Assembly: GCA_044224905.1 (NCBI GenBank)
Contig: JBGAJN010000001.1
Location: forward strand, 1,178,001 to 1,242,000
Length of the DNA: 64,000 nucleotides
From: JBGAJN01 sp044224905
GTDB lineage: Bacteria > Verrucomicrobiota > Verrucomicrobiia > Limisphaerales > JBGAJN01
Direction: 5' to 3'
In this document: positions 52,492 to 61,765 of the stretch, piece after piece
Position numbering within the stretch: the first letter of the stretch is position 1
How the letters are laid out: the number at the start of each line of letters is the position of its first letter
Position numbers and translations under genes: made by a program
Notes under the pieces: model-generated
Databases searched by the model: none
The model's input: the letters and a program-made list of their open reading frames with translations, nothing else
Told to the model about the DNA's origin: nothing

Positions 52492-53493
52492 ATGATCCTC
52501 GCAGGCGATATCGGCGGCACTTCCACGCGGCTCGGCTATTTCAACATCAGCCGCGGCAAGCCCAACCTTGTGGCGCAGGAAACCTATTCCAGCCGCGATG
52601 CCAAAGGGCTTGAGGAAATCGTCGCGAAGTTCAAAGCCACGCATTCCGGTTCGGTTCAGTTCGCCTGCTTTGGGATCGCCGGTCCCGTGCGCAACGACCG
52701 CGTCGAGACGCCGAACCTGCCGTGGATCGTGGACGGCCCGCAGCTCTCGCTCTCGATGAGCCTGCCGGTCGTGTGGTTGATCAACGACCTCGAAGCGAAT
52801 GCCTACGGCGCGGCGGCATTGAAGAAAAAAGATTTCGAAGTGCTCAACGCCGGCAAGGCCGACATGACCGGCAACGCCGCGATCATCTCCGCCGGCACCG
52901 GACTCGGGGAAGCGGGATTTTACTACGACGGCAAACGCTATCGCCCGTTCGCGAGCGAAGGCGGTCACGTGGATTTCGCGCCGCGCAATGAACTCGAGAT
53001 CGAGATGCTGCGGCACCTCATCAAGAAGTTCGGCCGCGTGAGTTACGAACGCGTGCTCTCCGGGCCCGGCTTGCGGAACATCTACGAATTCCTCCGCGAC
53101 ACCGGCCGCGCGCCCGAGCCCGCGTGGCTCGCCGAGGAATTGCAGAAGCGCGATCCCTCCGCGGCCATCACGCAGGCCGCGCTCGATGGCAAGGCCGATC
53201 TCGCCGTGCAGGCGTTGGATTTGTTCGTAACGATCTACGGCGCGGAGGCGGGAAACCTCGCGCTCAAGCTCAAGGCCACGCGCGGCGTGCTTATCGGCGG
53301 CGGCATTGCGCCAAAGATTCTGCCGAAGCTGAAAACCGCCACCTTCATGCAAGCCTTCATGGACAAGGGCCGGATGAAGGCATTGCTCGAACCGATTCCC
53401 GTGCGCGTGATCCTCAACGACAAGACGGCGCTACTCGGAGCCGCGCTCTACGCGGCGCTGGAGGCGGGGTTAATCGAGCACGCGTTGGTGTGA
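52492..53493 (+). CDS. glk: Glucokinase
   Basis: A 333-residue ATP-dependent glucokinase of the Glk type (not ROK). It has the phosphate-1 motif 'GDIGGTSTRLGYF' at 5-17, 'FGIAGPV' near 59, the catalytic Asp in 'LINDLEANAYG' near residue 99, 'SAGTGLGEAG' near 130, and the family-specific 'SEGGHVDFAPRNELE' and 'RVSYERVLSGPGL'. It phosphorylates glucose in the cytosol. It lies 4 bp downstream of the five-heme cytochrome gene and is probably co-transcribed, a link between sugar use and respiration. Confidence 0.93.
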   Translation: MILAGDIGGTSTRLGYFNISRGKPNLVAQETYSSRDAKGLEEIVAKFKATHSGSVQFACFGIAGPVRNDRVETPNLPWIVDGPQLSLSMSLPVVWLINDLEANAYGAAALKKKDFEVLNAGKADMTGNAAIISAGTGLGEAGFYYDGKRYRPFASEGGHVDFAPRNELEIEMLRHLIKKFGRVSYERVLSGPGLRNIYEFLRDTGRAPEPAWLAEELQKRDPSAAITQAALDGKADLAVQALDLFVTIYGAEAGNLALKLKATRGVLIGGGIAPKILPKLKTATFMQAFMDKGRMKALLEPIPVRVILNDKTALLGAALYAALEAGLIEHALV

Positions 53494-53601
53494 GGGTAGA
53501 CGAACCGGACGAAGGCGGGATAACGCTTCTAAAGCTCTGGGACAGTCCAAGTAAAAGTACTCTTGGATATCGTACCCTGCGTTTGTTTTTTCGTTGCTAG
53601 A

Positions 53602-54000
53602 TTATTGGGCTAACTCCGGCATCCACTTTGGTCTGAGGAACGGAATGAAGCGGCGACGCATGGTTTCAATCTCCCCTCCGTTCTCATCAATCAATTTCAA
53701 CCGAAACCACGAGTAAACGATTCGCAAATTAGTCGTCTGCCCGGAGCGATCTGGGCGAATGGATAAAACCCAACCGTCCTTAGACTTTGTATAAGTACCG
53801 TATAGCTCACTTTTGCCCCATTCGTGAACAAGCAACCATTTGCCATCGGCGAACTCATAATAGAAGTCACCCTCAATAGCTATTCCGGAAGGCGCGACGT
53901 AATTACCATCTGGCGACTTGGGTTTTGTTAACAAGAGAAGCGACAACGTTGTCGCGATGCAAGCAGCCGCTATCCATCGAAATCGGTGCGATCGATTCAT
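53602..54000 (-). CDS. Small exported hypothetical protein in a low-GC island
   Basis: A 132-residue protein with a hydrophobic signal (about residues 8-25, 'WIAAACIATTLSLLLL'), then a small beta-rich domain ('GDFYYEFADGKWLLVHEWGKSELYGTYTKSKDGWVLSI'). I do not recognise the family. The ATG at 54000 is chosen over one 15 bases upstream because it starts directly before the signal. The gene and its flanks (53494-54171) are noticeably poorer in G+C than the neighbours, which suggests recent acquisition. Confidence 0.65.
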   Translation of the reverse strand: MNRSHRFRWIAAACIATTLSLLLLTKPKSPDGNYVAPSGIAIEGDFYYEFADGKWLLVHEWGKSELYGTYTKSKDGWVLSIRPDRSGQTTNLRIVYSWFRLKLIDENGGEIETMRRRFIPFLRPKWMPELAQ

Positions 54001-54171
54001 CGAATGCCGGAACACTGGAATTTCTGCAATTGAGCCATCGAACCCTTAAGGGGGGAAGTATGGTTGACTGCTAGATTTCCTCGGTTCACTTCGAGCAGAT
54101 TACTGTGAAGGGCTCACCCGCTTCAAAATTTGGATTCCAAGCCCAAGGCAATTCTTAAGAGTCGCAATCCG

Positions 54172-55251
54172 TCAGAAAATCCCCCAGCGTTTCTTCGGCT
54201 TGGCCTCGGTTCCGTTGGCCGTTCCCGTCGGAGCAGTGCCGTTGGATGATTGCTCGCCCGACGTGGATTCGCCTTGGCTGACGTATTGATTCACGAGGAG
54301 CTGACTGCGCGCGGCGGTCAGGGCCATGATGAAGTCGTCGTAGCTGTCGTAGCGTTCCGCGGGATTCTTGGCGAGCGCGCGCAGGAGGGCCTCGCTGGTG
54401 GGCGCGGTGATTTCCGGCACGACCTGGTTGGGCGGTGTGGGCGCGGTGTGGATGTGGCCCTGCACGACTTCCTGCGGCGTGGGCGCGTCGAACGGCACAT
54501 GTCCGGTGAGGGCGTGATACAGCGTGGCGCCGAGACTGTAGAGGTCGGAGTGAAAATCTTCCTTCTGGCTCAGGAGCCGTTCGGGCGCGACGTAGAATGG
54601 CGTGCCGAAAATAAAATTCTCGTAACTGCCATCGGCATCGGCCGCGGTGGCGAGGCCGAAGTCGACGAGCTTGGGCTCGCCTTCGTCGTTGAAGAGAATG
54701 TTCCCGGGCTTGATGTCGCGGTGCATCAAGTTGTGCTTGAGCGCGGTTGCGAGCGCGGACGAAACCTTGATCCCGATGTCGAGCACTTCGAGTTCGGTCA
54801 GGCGTTGGCGGCGTTCGATGAGGTCGTCGAGACTGCCGCACGCGGCCACTTCCATGACGAGGTAGTGGTGCCCTTCGCCTTCATCAAAGGTGTAAATGTG
54901 GATGATGTTGGTGTGATTGAGCGAGGCGCACGCACGGGCTTCGCGGGAGAAACTTTCCATCGCCTGCGGATCGGCGGCGAGTTCGTCCTTGATCATCTTT
55001 ACCGCGACTTCGCGATTCAACTTCGTGTCGTAGGCGCGATAAACGGTGCCCATGCCGCCGGAACCGATGAGCGCGCGAAGTTCGAACTGGCGCAGCTTCA
55101 TCGGCATCATCACGGGCTGGCCGCAACGGCTGCACGGCGCGGTCGCGAGCGGCGGGAGATCCGCCGGAATAAAAACGCGCGCGCCGCAAGCGGTGCACTC
55201 GGCCATTTTCAGCGAGGCCGGCCCTGCGTTGATGGGGCTGGGTGCGTTCAT
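54172..55251 (-). CDS. Serine/threonine protein kinase with N-terminal zinc ribbon
   Basis: A 359-residue Hanks-type kinase. The N-terminal zinc ribbon has two CxxC pairs (Cys19/22 and Cys40/43). The kinase domain has the glycine loop GSGGMG (63-68), Lys85, 'HRDIKPGN' (177-184) and DFG (197-199), so it is catalytically complete. The C-terminal tail is low-complexity Ser/Thr/Gly with no membrane helix, so it is cytosolic. The ATG at 55251 is chosen because it is upstream of the ribbon; the frame extends further without homology. A small inverted repeat lies in the upstream gap. Its substrate is unknown. Confidence 0.93.
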   Translation of the reverse strand: MNAPSPINAGPASLKMAECTACGARVFIPADLPPLATAPCSRCGQPVMMPMKLRQFELRALIGSGGMGTVYRAYDTKLNREVAVKMIKDELAADPQAMESFSREARACASLNHTNIIHIYTFDEGEGHHYLVMEVAACGSLDDLIERRQRLTELEVLDIGIKVSSALATALKHNLMHRDIKPGNILFNDEGEPKLVDFGLATAADADGSYENFIFGTPFYVAPERLLSQKEDFHSDLYSLGATLYHALTGHVPFDAPTPQEVVQGHIHTAPTPPNQVVPEITAPTSEALLRALAKNPAERYDSYDDFIMALTAARSQLLVNQYVSQGESTSGEQSSNGTAPTGTANGTEAKPKKRWGIF

Positions 55252-55373
55252 GGCGTGACGGCGGAAAGGTAACGTTCCACCCGGAGGGTCGCGAGGTTGC
55301 AGCAAAGCGTGCTCATGAATGGGCTGGTTAACTTGAGGAAAGGTTAACGAGTATTTCCCGATCGCGATAGGAG

Positions 55374-55405
55374 AAATTTGCGCAAAATCTGCGCAAGGCA
55401 AATTT
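55374..55405. repeat. Inverted repeat between the kinase and DUF3106 genes
   Basis: AAATTTGC (55374-55381) and GCAAATTT (55398-55405) flank 16 bases that hold two overlapping TGCGCA palindromes. It lies in the 196-bp gap after the DUF3106 stop and before the kinase start. It could be a terminator stem without T run or an operator. The rest of the gap shows no gene. Confidence 0.45.
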
Positions 55406-55447
55406 GGGCGTCGCAATTTCGCACCGATGCAATGATCGCCAGTTGAA

Positions 55448-56416
55448 TCAACGCGGAATGTCGACCGACGACAGCGGCGGAACGCCGAGTCCGGGAGGCA
55501 GTGGTGGGAGCGGCGGAAGCGTGCGCGCAAGCTTGCGCCAATTTTCACGGCTGGCTTCGGACATCGCCTGCCAGCGTTCGGCGTTCTTGGCGAACTGTTC
55601 GCGTTCGGCGGGCGAGAGGCTGGTGAACTTGCGATACGATTCGAGGCAGCGGGCGCGTTGGTCGTCCGGCAGCTTGGCGATGGCATCGAGGGTTTGCTGC
55701 GCTTGAGTCCGTTGCGATGCCGGCAACTTGGCGAGGATGCGTTCGCGTTCCTGGGTGGTGAGTTCGAAAAACTGCGTCAAGCCGCGATAAAGGCGGTCGC
55801 GTTCGTTGGGAGATTGCGAGCGCCAGCGATTGAAGTCCGCCTCGACTTGTGCGCGCCGATCTTCCGGCAACGACTGCAAAATCGCCGCGCGTTGATCGGG
55901 ACTGCTGGTTTCGAGGCGCGCGAAGTAATCGACAGTCGCCTGATTATCGAGCAGTTCCTTCTGAGCCTGTGGCTTGAGTTGGTCCCATTGTTGGAGACGT
56001 TCTTGAATCAACTTGCGATCTTTAACCGGCACGCCGCGCAGCAGACTCGCGCGGTTCGTGGGATTCATGTTCATCAACGGCGTGAGGCGCCAGCGCAGTT
56101 CGGTCATGTGTAAGCGAAGCTCGCGCTCTTCTGGAGAAAGCGCGGTGTATTCGGCCAGCTTCGCGCGCAGCGAACTGCGCCGCGGTTCCGGCTTCTCGGC
56201 GATGGCGCGCTCGCGTTGCTCGGGATTCATCGCGAGCAATTCGCGGAAGATATCCACCGGCGAGGCCAGTTGTGGCAGCGGCGGCATCACAATTTCATGT
56301 AGACCGCTCACCGCCACTTTTCTCCCACGGACGAGCGGGTCGGCGTCCGGTGCAGCGGCGAAGACTGGGATTATCAACCAGCTTGTGAGGCAGAAAATGA
56401 CGAAGGCTTGGCGCAT
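55448..56416 (-). CDS. DUF3106 domain-containing exported protein
   Basis: A 322-residue protein with a signal peptide (1-20, 'SWLIIPVFA'). The body is built from tandem helical repeats with phrases such as 'LPPDQRARxLE-like', 'LTTQERERILAKL', 'LPASQRTQAQQTLDAI', 'LSPAERE', 'MNPEQRERAI' and 'MSEASRENWRK'. This is the DUF3106 pattern of repeated L-[ST]-P-x-[EQ]-R. It is the third gene of a sigma/anti-sigma/DUF3106 set on the minus strand, so it may be under control of the same ECF system. The function is unknown. Confidence 0.83.
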   Translation of the reverse strand: MRQAFVIFCLTSWLIIPVFAAAPDADPLVRGRKVAVSGLHEIVMPPLPQLASPVDIFRELLAMNPEQRERAIAEKPEPRRSSLRAKLAEYTALSPEERELRLHMTELRWRLTPLMNMNPTNRASLLRGVPVKDRKLIQERLQQWDQLKPQAQKELLDNQATVDYFARLETSSPDQRAAILQSLPEDRRAQVEADFNRWRSQSPNERDRLYRGLTQFFELTTQERERILAKLPASQRTQAQQTLDAIAKLPDDQRARCLESYRKFTSLSPAEREQFAKNAERWQAMSEASRENWRKLARTLPPLPPLPPGLGVPPLSSVDIPR

Positions 56417-56426
56417 ACGCGGTGGT

Positions 56427-56912
56427 CTATTGCAGAGCCGCCAACAAATCGTCGTCGACGGAACCGCGCACTTGGCTCAGTCGGGCGATGGCTTCGAAGT
56501 CCTGCAACGCTTCGATGTTCGGCAGATTGGCGAGGCTATCCACCACGCGGGTGCGCTCGCGATGGCGATACTGCTGCATTAGTAAAAGCGCGCTGACCAA
56601 GACGGCGGTGGCCGTTGCGATCCGGTGGGCGTGGAGAAATGAAAGCAAGCTTTCGAACCAGCTGGCGCGTCGCGTGGTCGGTGCGGGTGAGCTTTCGCGC
56701 TGCGCCGCTTGCAACACGCGCGCGGTGAAGTTGCTCGACATCGGAACATCATCGAGCTGGCCGAGCAATTGATTCAATCCCTGCTCCTCGTCCCATTCGC
56801 GCTGCGCCTCGGGATTCGTGGCGAGGTAGGATTGCAGGAGCGCTTCCTCGGCGGACGTGAGCCGGCGGCGGCGCGCGGTTTCCAGCAGTTCCAGATACTC
56901 GGATCGTTTCAT
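56427..56912 (-). CDS. Membrane anti-sigma factor of the second ECF system
   Basis: A 161-residue protein. A short cytoplasmic domain ('SEYLELLETARRRRLTSAEEALLQSYLATNPEAQREWDEEQGLNQLL') is followed by a single membrane helix (about 97-114) and a small extracytoplasmic tail. This is the anti-sigma layout. The ATG at 56912 is 41 bp downstream of the sigma stop. It should hold the adjacent ECF sigma factor at the membrane. Confidence 0.75.
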   Translation of the reverse strand: MKRSEYLELLETARRRRLTSAEEALLQSYLATNPEAQREWDEEQGLNQLLGQLDDVPMSSNFTARVLQAAQRESSPAPTTRRASWFESLLSFLHAHRIATATAVLVSALLLMQQYRHRERTRVVDSLANLPNIEALQDFEAIARLSQVRGSVDDDLLAALQ

Positions 56913-56953
56913 AATGCCTCGAATAGAAAACCGGTCGGGTTGCAAAGTTGCGT

Positions 56954-57559
56954 TTACTCGCGATCGCGCCACGCGCCGGTGCGGAGATACGGTTTGAGTT
57001 GTTGTTTCAAAGTTTCCCGCGCGCGATGAATCAGCGACTTGGTTGCTGAGAGCGAGCAATCGAGCACCTCGGCGATTTCTTCGTAAGACAGTTCGTCCTG
57101 CTGGCAGAGCAACAACGCTGCGCGCTGATTCTCGGGGAGCGCGGCGATGGCTTGCTCAACTTTGTCACTGAGTTCGCCGTGCAAGAGCGCGTCCGGTGGC
57201 GACGCCGTTCGGCGCTCCTCGAATTGCCGTGGCGCATGGTCGTCATCGCCTGGTTGCGTATCCAAGGTCTCGGTGGGATGGCGCGAGCGGCGGCGGATTT
57301 CGTTGAGGCAGAGATTGCGAGTGATCGTGAACAGCCAGGTCGTGAACTTCGCGGAGGATTCGTAGCGCGCGGCGGATTTGTAGACCTGAACGAAGACGGC
57401 TTGCGCAAGATCCTCGGCCTCGGCGGGGTCTGAGATGAGGCGCGTGGCGAAATTCATCACCGGCTGACGGTATCGCTCGACGAGCAGTTCGAAGGCAGCC
57501 AGATCCCCGCGCTGAACGCGAAACATCAGCGCCGCATCCGGATCATGCGCCTCGGTCAT
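56954..57559 (-). CDS. ECF-family RNA polymerase sigma factor (second)
   Basis: A 201-residue ECF sigma factor. Region 2 has 'ISDPAEAEDLAQAVFVQVYKSAARYESSAKFTTWLFTITRNLCLNEIRRRSRH'. Region 4 has 'LPENQRAALLLCQQDELSYEEIAEVLDCSLSATKSLIHRARETLK', and an acidic spacer (DDDHAPRQ) lies between. The ATG at 57559 follows an upstream open frame without homology. It precedes its membrane anti-sigma factor and the DUF3106 gene. It is not closely similar to the cupin-controlled sigma factor at 14330. Confidence 0.93.
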   Translation of the reverse strand: MTEAHDPDAALMFRVQRGDLAAFELLVERYRQPVMNFATRLISDPAEAEDLAQAVFVQVYKSAARYESSAKFTTWLFTITRNLCLNEIRRRSRHPTETLDTQPGDDDHAPRQFEERRTASPPDALLHGELSDKVEQAIAALPENQRAALLLCQQDELSYEEIAEVLDCSLSATKSLIHRARETLKQQLKPYLRTGAWRDRE

Positions 57560-57700
57560 GGTAACCAATCGACTGTTGAACACCGCCATCCGCTCAAAGT
57601 TGCGGGCCAGTTTCTCGCCGGCGTGGTGGGTGACGCAACCTCAATTGCACCCGCTGGAACCTTGCTTCGGGCGGCAGCTCTGCCGTAGTTTGGCGCGCCG

Positions 57701-60487
57701 ATGCCGACGTTGCTCGAAAAAATTCAGGCCAGCGCCAAACAGCGGCTGGACTTGCCGCCCGGTCGCCACCCGAAAGAGGAGATTCAGCGCTATCGTGATT
57801 TCCTCAAGGTGGAGACGCACCGGTTGAGAATTCTTCATCGCGCGGGCGCGGGGGGGCGCATCATATGCCGCGCACGCGCGGCGGTGCTTGACGCTTTGTT
57901 GCAGCACATTTTCGGTGCGTTGCGGCCCTTATATTTTGCCGGTGTGGAAGCGACGCGGCATCCGATGGCGTTTGTGGCCACGGGCGGTTATGGGCGAGGC
58001 GAGTTAAATCCCTGCAGCGACATTGATCTGATGGTGCTGCACGACGCGAGCCTGGTGACGGGGAATCGCGCACAGCCGATGTTCAAGGAGTTCATGGAGG
58101 AACTGCTGATGACGTTGGTCGATGCGCGACTGAAGCTCGGGCACGCCGTGCGAACTGTCGAGGACTGCGTCAAGGTGGCGAACGAGGACATGCAATCGAA
58201 GACCTCGCTGATCGAGGCGCGCTGGGTGGCCGGCGATCAAGCGCTGGTGCAGCGCTTGCAATCGGTCGTCGTGGCCCGCTGCGTGCGTGAACACGAGGAC
58301 GAATACATTGCCGCGCGTATCGAGGACCAGAACACGCGCCGCACCAAGTACGGCAACTCCGCGTGCATGCAGGAGCCCAACATCAAGAACGGCTGCGGCG
58401 GATTGCGCGACGTGCAGAATCTTGTCTGGATGGCGTTTTTCAAATACCGCGCGCATTCATTGGCCGAGCTGGAGGAACGCGGGCAACTCAGCGCGAGCGA
58501 GCACAAGCAGCTCGAGGCGGCGTATGATTTTCTCCTGCGTACGCGCAACGAAATCCATTACATCACCGGCCGCGCCGTGGATGTGTTACAGAAAAATCTT
58601 CAACCCTCCGTCGCGCACAATCTCGGTTACACCGACCGTTCGCCGGTGAAACGCATCGAGGCGTTCATGCACGATCTGTACACGCACTTGCGCAACGTGT
58701 ACATCATCACCCGCAATTTGGAGCAGAACCTCGCGCTTGTGCCACCTGCGCCGAAGCGTTTGCAGATGTTGCGCGGTCTCCTGCCGGGCAACTGGAAGCC
58801 CGCGCCGGAACAGATCGTCGACGGCTTCAAAATCACCACGGACGCGATTCATCCGACGAGTTCGCGGGTGTTCCGGGATCAACCGCGCCGGTTGATGCGC
58901 GTCTTCCTGTTATCGCAACAACGCGGGCTCAAGTTGCATCCCGATCTCGTTCAGCAGATCCGCAACCAGCTCCATCTCGTCGACCGCAGCTTTCTCATGG
59001 ACGAGCACGTGTCGGAAAGTTTCCGCGAGATTCTGAGTCAGCGCGGTAATGTGGTGCCGACGCTCCGGGCAATGCATGAAGCGGGGTTCCTCGGAAAATA
59101 TATGCCTGAGTTCGGCAAGCTCACGTGTTTGGTTCAGCACGAGTTCTTCCACCAATACGCCGCGGACGAGCACACGTTGATGTGCATCGAGAAGCTCGAT
59201 CAAGTTTGGGGCGCGCAACAAAAGCCGGGCAGCGATTACACGGAACTCTTCGCCCGCATTGAGCGGCCGTTCCTGCTGTATCTCGCTGTGTTGCTGCACG
59301 ACACCGGCAAAGCGCTCCACGACAACAAGCATTCCGATGCGAGCGGTCGAATCGCCATCGCCGTCGCCAAGCGGCTCGGACTCGATGGTGCGCTGACGCA
59401 CTCGCTGCGCCTCGTGATCGAGCAGCATTTAACGATGGTGCAGATCTCGCAGCGTCGCGATCTCGATGATCCGTCTGTCATCCGCAATTTCGCCGCGCTG
59501 ATTCAAACGCGTGAGAACCTCGACATGCTGACGATTCACACCTACGTGGATTCGCTCGGCACGGCGGACAATCTCTGGAACGGCTTCAAGGATTCGCTGC
59601 TCTGGTCGTTGCACCGCAAGACAGCAGAGTTTCTGGCGGGCGGCACGGAGTTCGTGCGCGCCGAGGCCAAGCAAAGGCAATTACTCGCGGATGAAGTTCG
59701 CGCCTTGCTGCCGAAAACGTTCGGTAAAGATGAAATCGAAGCGCACTTCGCCGGCTTGCCGCCGCGTTACTTCGTCATTCATTCGTCGCGGGACATCTCC
59801 GGCGACCTCACGCGCGTGCACCGGTTTTTGCATCTGCAGGTCAGCGGCAGCCCGGATGCGCTCGTGCCGATTGTTACTTGGCACAACGAACCGGACCGCG
59901 GTTACGCGGCGGTGAACATCTGCACGTGGGATCGCAACGGTTTGTTTAGCAAGATCGCCGGCTCGTTGACCGCCGCCGGCTTGAACATTCTGGGTGCCGC
60001 AATTTTCTCGCGTAACGATGGCATCATTCTTGATACGTTTTACGTGATTGATGCGCAAACTGGTGCGCTGCCGAAGCGGGAGGAACGAGAGAAGTTTGAG
60101 CAGTATTTGACCTCGCTGCTTACCGGCGATTTCGACGTCGATAAGCTCATCGCGAAGCAAAGTCGCCGCAGCATTTATCATCTGGCCGAGCTCGCGCCGA
60201 TCCCAACGCAGATTCATTTCGACAACGAAACTTCGGAATCCCGCACGGTCATCGACATCGAGGCCGAGGATCGCGTGGGGTTGCTCTACGGCATCTCGCG
60301 CGCGCTTGCGGAAATGGGCATCGATATTTCGTTGGCGAAAATTTCCACCGAGAAGGGTGCGGCGATCGACAGTTTCTACGTGGCGGAATTGGACGGCAAC
60401 AAGATCACGTCGCCCGAGCGGATGCACTTTGTGGAAGGGCGTCTGCGCGCGACGATCACTGGATTGAGCGTGCCGACGCGCGCCTGA
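57701..60487 (+). CDS. glnD: [Protein-PII] uridylyltransferase / uridylyl-removing enzyme
   Basis: A 928-residue GlnD. The nucleotidyltransferase motif 'GGYGRGELNPCSDIDLMVLHD' is at 95-115, the GlnD-specific helical 'KNGCGGLRDVQNLVW' near 230, an HD hydrolase domain with 'LLHDTGKALHDNKHSD' near 530, and two C-terminal ACT domains (about 733-800 and 845-925). It adds or removes UMP on PII in response to glutamine and so couples nitrogen status to glutamine synthetase. It is divergent from the second sigma operon and followed by acpS on the other strand. Confidence 0.96.
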   Translation: MPTLLEKIQASAKQRLDLPPGRHPKEEIQRYRDFLKVETHRLRILHRAGAGGRIICRARAAVLDALLQHIFGALRPLYFAGVEATRHPMAFVATGGYGRGELNPCSDIDLMVLHDASLVTGNRAQPMFKEFMEELLMTLVDARLKLGHAVRTVEDCVKVANEDMQSKTSLIEARWVAGDQALVQRLQSVVVARCVREHEDEYIAARIEDQNTRRTKYGNSACMQEPNIKNGCGGLRDVQNLVWMAFFKYRAHSLAELEERGQLSASEHKQLEAAYDFLLRTRNEIHYITGRAVDVLQKNLQPSVAHNLGYTDRSPVKRIEAFMHDLYTHLRNVYIITRNLEQNLALVPPAPKRLQMLRGLLPGNWKPAPEQIVDGFKITTDAIHPTSSRVFRDQPRRLMRVFLLSQQRGLKLHPDLVQQIRNQLHLVDRSFLMDEHVSESFREILSQRGNVVPTLRAMHEAGFLGKYMPEFGKLTCLVQHEFFHQYAADEHTLMCIEKLDQVWGAQQKPGSDYTELFARIERPFLLYLAVLLHDTGKALHDNKHSDASGRIAIAVAKRLGLDGALTHSLRLVIEQHLTMVQISQRRDLDDPSVIRNFAALIQTRENLDMLTIHTYVDSLGTADNLWNGFKDSLLWSLHRKTAEFLAGGTEFVRAEAKQRQLLADEVRALLPKTFGKDEIEAHFAGLPPRYFVIHSSRDISGDLTRVHRFLHLQVSGSPDALVPIVTWHNEPDRGYAAVNICTWDRNGLFSKIAGSLTAAGLNILGAAIFSRNDGIILDTFYVIDAQTGALPKREEREKFEQYLTSLLTGDFDVDKLIAKQSRRSIYHLAELAPIPTQIHFDNETSESRTVIDIEAEDRVGLLYGISRALAEMGIDISLAKISTEKGAAIDSFYVAELDGNKITSPERMHFVEGRLRATITGLSVPTRA

Positions 60488-60499
60488 CCGCGCGCACGG

Positions 60500-60877
60500 T
60501 TAGCTTTCAAGAATTGCCATGGCCGCCGCGTAGCTTTGCGTGTGGCTCAAGGTCAGGTGAACTCGCGTTCCGCCGCGTTCCGCGAGCAGTTTCAAACCGC
60601 CGTCGTGAAGAATTACGAAGGGTTCGCCCGAATCCTTGCGGCCAACTTCCATGTCCTGCCAGCCGAGCTGCCGGCCGATTCCGGTCCCGAACGCTTTTGA
60701 AATGGCTTCCTTCGCTGCGAAGCGCGCGGCGAGGAATGGCCCGGGCGCTTTGTGCGACAGGCAATACGCGATCTCGGCGGGGCGAAGGATTCGGTTCACG
60801 AAACGATCACCGAACTTTGCGTAGGAGGAAGTAATCCGATCCACTTCGATGATGTCGATGCCAGTGCCGAGAATCAT
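60500..60877 (-). CDS. acpS: Holo-[acyl-carrier-protein] synthase
   Basis: A 125-residue AcpS of normal length. The magnesium-binding Asp8 is in 'GTGIDIIEVDRI', and the catalytic Glu/Lys motif 'ARFAAKEAISKAFGTGIG' is at 51-68. The C-terminal 'HLTLSHTQSYAAAMAILE' is typical. It transfers 4'-phosphopantetheine to acyl-carrier protein. It lies downstream of pdxJ on the same strand, the conserved pdxJ-acpS pair, with an 85-bp spacer that carries a small repeat. Confidence 0.95.
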   Translation of the reverse strand: MILGTGIDIIEVDRITSSYAKFGDRFVNRILRPAEIAYCLSHKAPGPFLAARFAAKEAISKAFGTGIGRQLGWQDMEVGRKDSGEPFVILHDGGLKLLAERGGTRVHLTLSHTQSYAAAMAILES

Positions 60878-60962
60878 AGGACGGGCGAGGTGCGAGGTTC
60901 GAGGTGCGAAAACGGGTTGTGGTGGGTGCGCAATTCGTCCGTTGCACTTCGCACTTCGTTTT
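60878..60962. repeat. Short palindromic repeat between pdxJ and acpS
   Basis: GAGGTGCGAGGTTCGAGGTGCGAA at the acpS side (written here as the unit GAGGTGCGA twice) faces CACTTCGCACTTCG at the pdxJ side, which is its imperfect complement. The arrangement is a small inverted repeat with a GTGGTGGGTGCG centre. No gene is present. Confidence 0.45.
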
Positions 60963-61703
<741 letters not shown>

Positions 61704-61765
61704 GATTGGAGACTATGAAGGAGCGAACGTGATGCAAGTGGAAGCTTCGATACGACAAGGACGCA

